64,000 bases of DNA from contig NZ_CP141050.1 in NCBI RefSeq assembly GCF_034627025.1, forward strand, positions 866,001-930,000, given 5' to 3'. Below are positions 60,868-64,000 of this stretch, piece by piece. The stretch comes from Microvirga lotononidis (GTDB lineage: Bacteria > Pseudomonadota > Alphaproteobacteria > Rhizobiales > Beijerinckiaceae). The notes beneath the pieces were generated by a model that saw only the letters and a list, made by a program, of their open reading frames with translations, ran no database searches and had not been told where the DNA came from. Positions within the stretch are counted from its first letter, which is position 1, and every line of letters starts with the position of its first letter. The translations under genes were made by a program, and so were the position numbers.

Positions 60868-61727
60868 GGTCATCATCCTTTGATGATGCTTGTGCCATGG
60901 ATCAGACCAGCGATCTGTGAGACTACGCACAGAGTGTTAGCGTTCCTGCCGGGAAAGACCGTGTCAACGCCGCTCGTCGCGAACCGTGCCCTCCGTCCAA
61001 CGGCAGATCCTCCATGTTGGGCTGTGGCGCGCCGACGCCCGAAGGGGGCAAGCTGGTGCTCCTGGCACTCGGAGGTCGTGTTCGTGGTGCGCTGACCTGA
61101 GCGAGACCAGCGGAATGCAGTCTGATGGCAATGTGGGTGAACTGTCGATTGGTTTACCCCTTGTATTATCAAGAGCGGTAACTATATCTCGTTTGTAGGC
61201 GCTGCCGGTTAGGTAAGCCTCAAAGCCTCCTCTGATTTCTCCGGTGTCTTTGATCGATCACCTCGACAGGATCTGGCTGCATGAGGCTGTGTGGATACGT
61301 GATGAATCTCCCTTGCATTTGTCGGGAGATCGCTTATGTGTCCCCTCCCCGCGCCGCCGCGACAGCAGGTGAGCGCGTTTTTCTAGACACGGTAACCATC
61401 AGTTCCTGAGCCTTGCGCGGGAGCGATGTTGCGCCTTCAGACATGCGCAGTTCGAGGCCAGACCGGCCCGAGTGCGGATTCTGAGGGTGAGGCTCTTTGT
61501 GTCTGGCTTGGTCCATGAGCGATGAATGTTCGAAGTGCATTCGAAGCAGTCATCCTGCTCCTCTGGCGATAATTCGTACATGAGCCGGAGGTCTTTAGAT
61601 CGTTCGGCGAAGGTCAACGCAGAAATGGCATCATTTCTGTGAACGGCTTTGCTTTGTCTGTATTTAAATGTACTTAGCAAAATGAGCAAACCATCTCAGG
61701 AAATCTTCAAAAAACTTCTGAACGAGG

Positions 61728-61756
61728 TTGACAGAGTCGGCGGGTTGGACTAAATA
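61728..61756 (+). promoter_or_regulatory. Candidate rRNA operon promoter
   Basis: TTGACA at 61728-61733 followed by 17 bases and TAAATA at 61751-61756, about 300 bases upstream of the 16S rRNA 5' end. The -35 is perfect and spacing is ideal; the -10 is a partial match, as for many rRNA promoters. Confidence 0.65.
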
Positions 61757-61867
61757 AGCTTCATCGACGGCGCGGTTCGAACGGACCGGGTGCCGAAGCC
61801 TCCAGAAGCCGGCGCCTTTGGGCAGTAAGCTGATGCGAGGTTTGTCTTCGTCTCTGATCGAGACACC

Positions 61868-61879
61868 TGTTCTTTGACA
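61868..61879 (+). promoter_or_regulatory. boxA-like antitermination element
   Basis: TGTTCTTTGACA closely matches the bacterial boxA consensus TGCTCTTTAACA and lies about 175 bases upstream of 16S rRNA, the usual location for Nus-dependent antitermination of rRNA transcripts. Confidence 0.6.
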
Positions 61880-62053
61880 TTGTTGAGAGGGAAGAGAAGC
61901 GTAGGCGGCGGTGTCCTTGCGCCGGACCTTTTGGGGTTCGGGTGGATAGACATCGACCAGTTCTATGCTTTGGTGAGTACACCGCTTCAGGGCGACCTGG
62001 AGTGAGATGGACTCTGTCAATTTGCGTAGTGACTACAGTCGAGATCAAATTCT

Positions 62054-63549
<1,496 letters not shown>

Positions 63550-63708
63550 GTTCTCTTACGAGGTGGCGTCATGCCGCTTCTATCGGAACACTTGGAACAC
63601 TAGGGTCAGTCAGACCCTGCTATGCGGGACGCTGCCGTCTTCGCTTCTCTTCTCAATCCGGATACATCGACCGGGGCGTTGGCGCTGCTTCAGCGCGCGC
63701 TTTGGTTG

Positions 63709-63785
<77 letters not shown>

Positions 63786-63813
63786 TTGTCGTGTCGCCTC
63801 GTGACGAGGCTCA

Positions 63814-63889
63814 GGGGCCTTAGCTCAGCTGGGAGAGCGGTAGCTTTGCAAGCTTCAGGTCGTCGGTTCGATCCCGACAGGCTCCACCA
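63814..63889 (+). tRNA. tRNA-Ala (TGC anticodon)
   Basis: A 76-base cloverleaf with GGGGCCT acceptor (one G-T pair with AGGCTCC), anticodon loop CTTTGCAAG containing TGC, GGTTCGATCCC T-arm, and CCA end. Follows tRNA-Ile by 28 bases. Confidence 0.95.
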
Positions 63890-64000
63890 CGATGCTTCGT
63901 GGCCATGATCCGGAGGTCAAAGGAATTCGCCTCCCCTTATCTTGAGGGTGAGCGCGGATGTTTGAAATCGTAAAGAGGCAGCATCTTCGGCCAGCAGGAC
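63890..64000 (+). other. Start of the 16S-23S internal transcribed spacer beyond the tRNAs
   Basis: Sequence after tRNA-Ala up to the window edge; no gene. The 23S rRNA is expected further right. Confidence 0.7.

Larger units (their letters stand above)
60877..62053 (+). other. Long leader region upstream of the 16S rRNA gene
   Basis: Nearly 1.2 kb with only non-protein-like open frames. The last 330 bases contain the rRNA promoter and boxA described separately. The part from 60877 to about 61700 holds nothing I can identify. Confidence 0.55.

Overview
The window is chromosomal DNA from a GC-rich alphaproteobacterium. The 16S rRNA gene near the right end, followed by tRNA-Ile(GAT) and tRNA-Ala(TGC), has an alphaproteobacterial layout. 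The 16S sequence, together with the gene families present, looks like Methylobacteriaceae and possibly Microvirga, but that genus is my inference and was not tested by a search. Most of the window is accessory and catabolic: five separate ABC importers with dedicated enzymes and regulators, divided up by insertion sequences and a small repeated element.

Region by region. (1) 1-9149: a locus for D-amino-acid-containing peptides. It holds the start of an L-asparaginase II gene, an M19 dipeptidase, a complete Dpp-type importer, a D-aminopeptidase-like serine hydrolase and a D-amino acid transaminase. (2) 9350-11987: an intact IS21-family element with a 7-bp target duplication, followed by a LysR regulator. 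(3) 13370-24337: an RpiR regulator, class III aminotransferase, M81/MlrC metallopeptidase, second Dpp-type importer with a fused ATPase, nitrilase-superfamily amidase and beta-keto acid cleavage enzyme. This module is bracketed by two inverted copies of a ~138-bp element. (4) 24963-33858: a DUF3574 pseudogene, then an Fbp/Afu-type importer operon that also carries an inositol-monophosphatase-family enzyme, divergent from a ROK regulator, a Gfo/Idh/MocA oxidoreductase and a GNAT acetyltransferase. (5) 34495-42530: two IS110-family elements, one intact and one decapitated, around a CUT1 sugar importer without an ATPase, an enolase-superfamily sugar-acid enzyme and a GntR regulator.

(6) 42945-50243: an HpaI-type aldolase, a dihydroxyphthalate-decarboxylase/NMT1-like protein, an M20 amidohydrolase, a LysR regulator and a polar amino acid importer. 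It ends in a broken second M20 gene against an IS3-family element (50244-51679). (7) 51809-60867: LysR with a Tat-exported amidohydrolase, a secreted ankyrin protein, a small XRE regulator, a DnaQ-like exonuclease with an altered motif, an acetamidase/formamidase, a PolX-type protein whose polymerase site looks dead, an HdeA-like periplasmic protein and an unlisted 25-residue membrane peptide. (8) 61728-64000: promoter, boxA, 16S rRNA, tRNA-Ile, tRNA-Ala and the beginning of the spacer towards 23S rRNA.

The most interesting proposal is region 3. Its enzymes can be read as one route: import of a peptide or amide, hydrolysis by MlrC and the amidase, transamination of a beta-amino acid to a beta-keto acid, and cleavage of that with acetyl-CoA by the BKACE enzyme. 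Regions 1 and 4 are also coherent transport-plus-enzyme units for D-peptides and, by inference, phosphorylated sugars or polyols.
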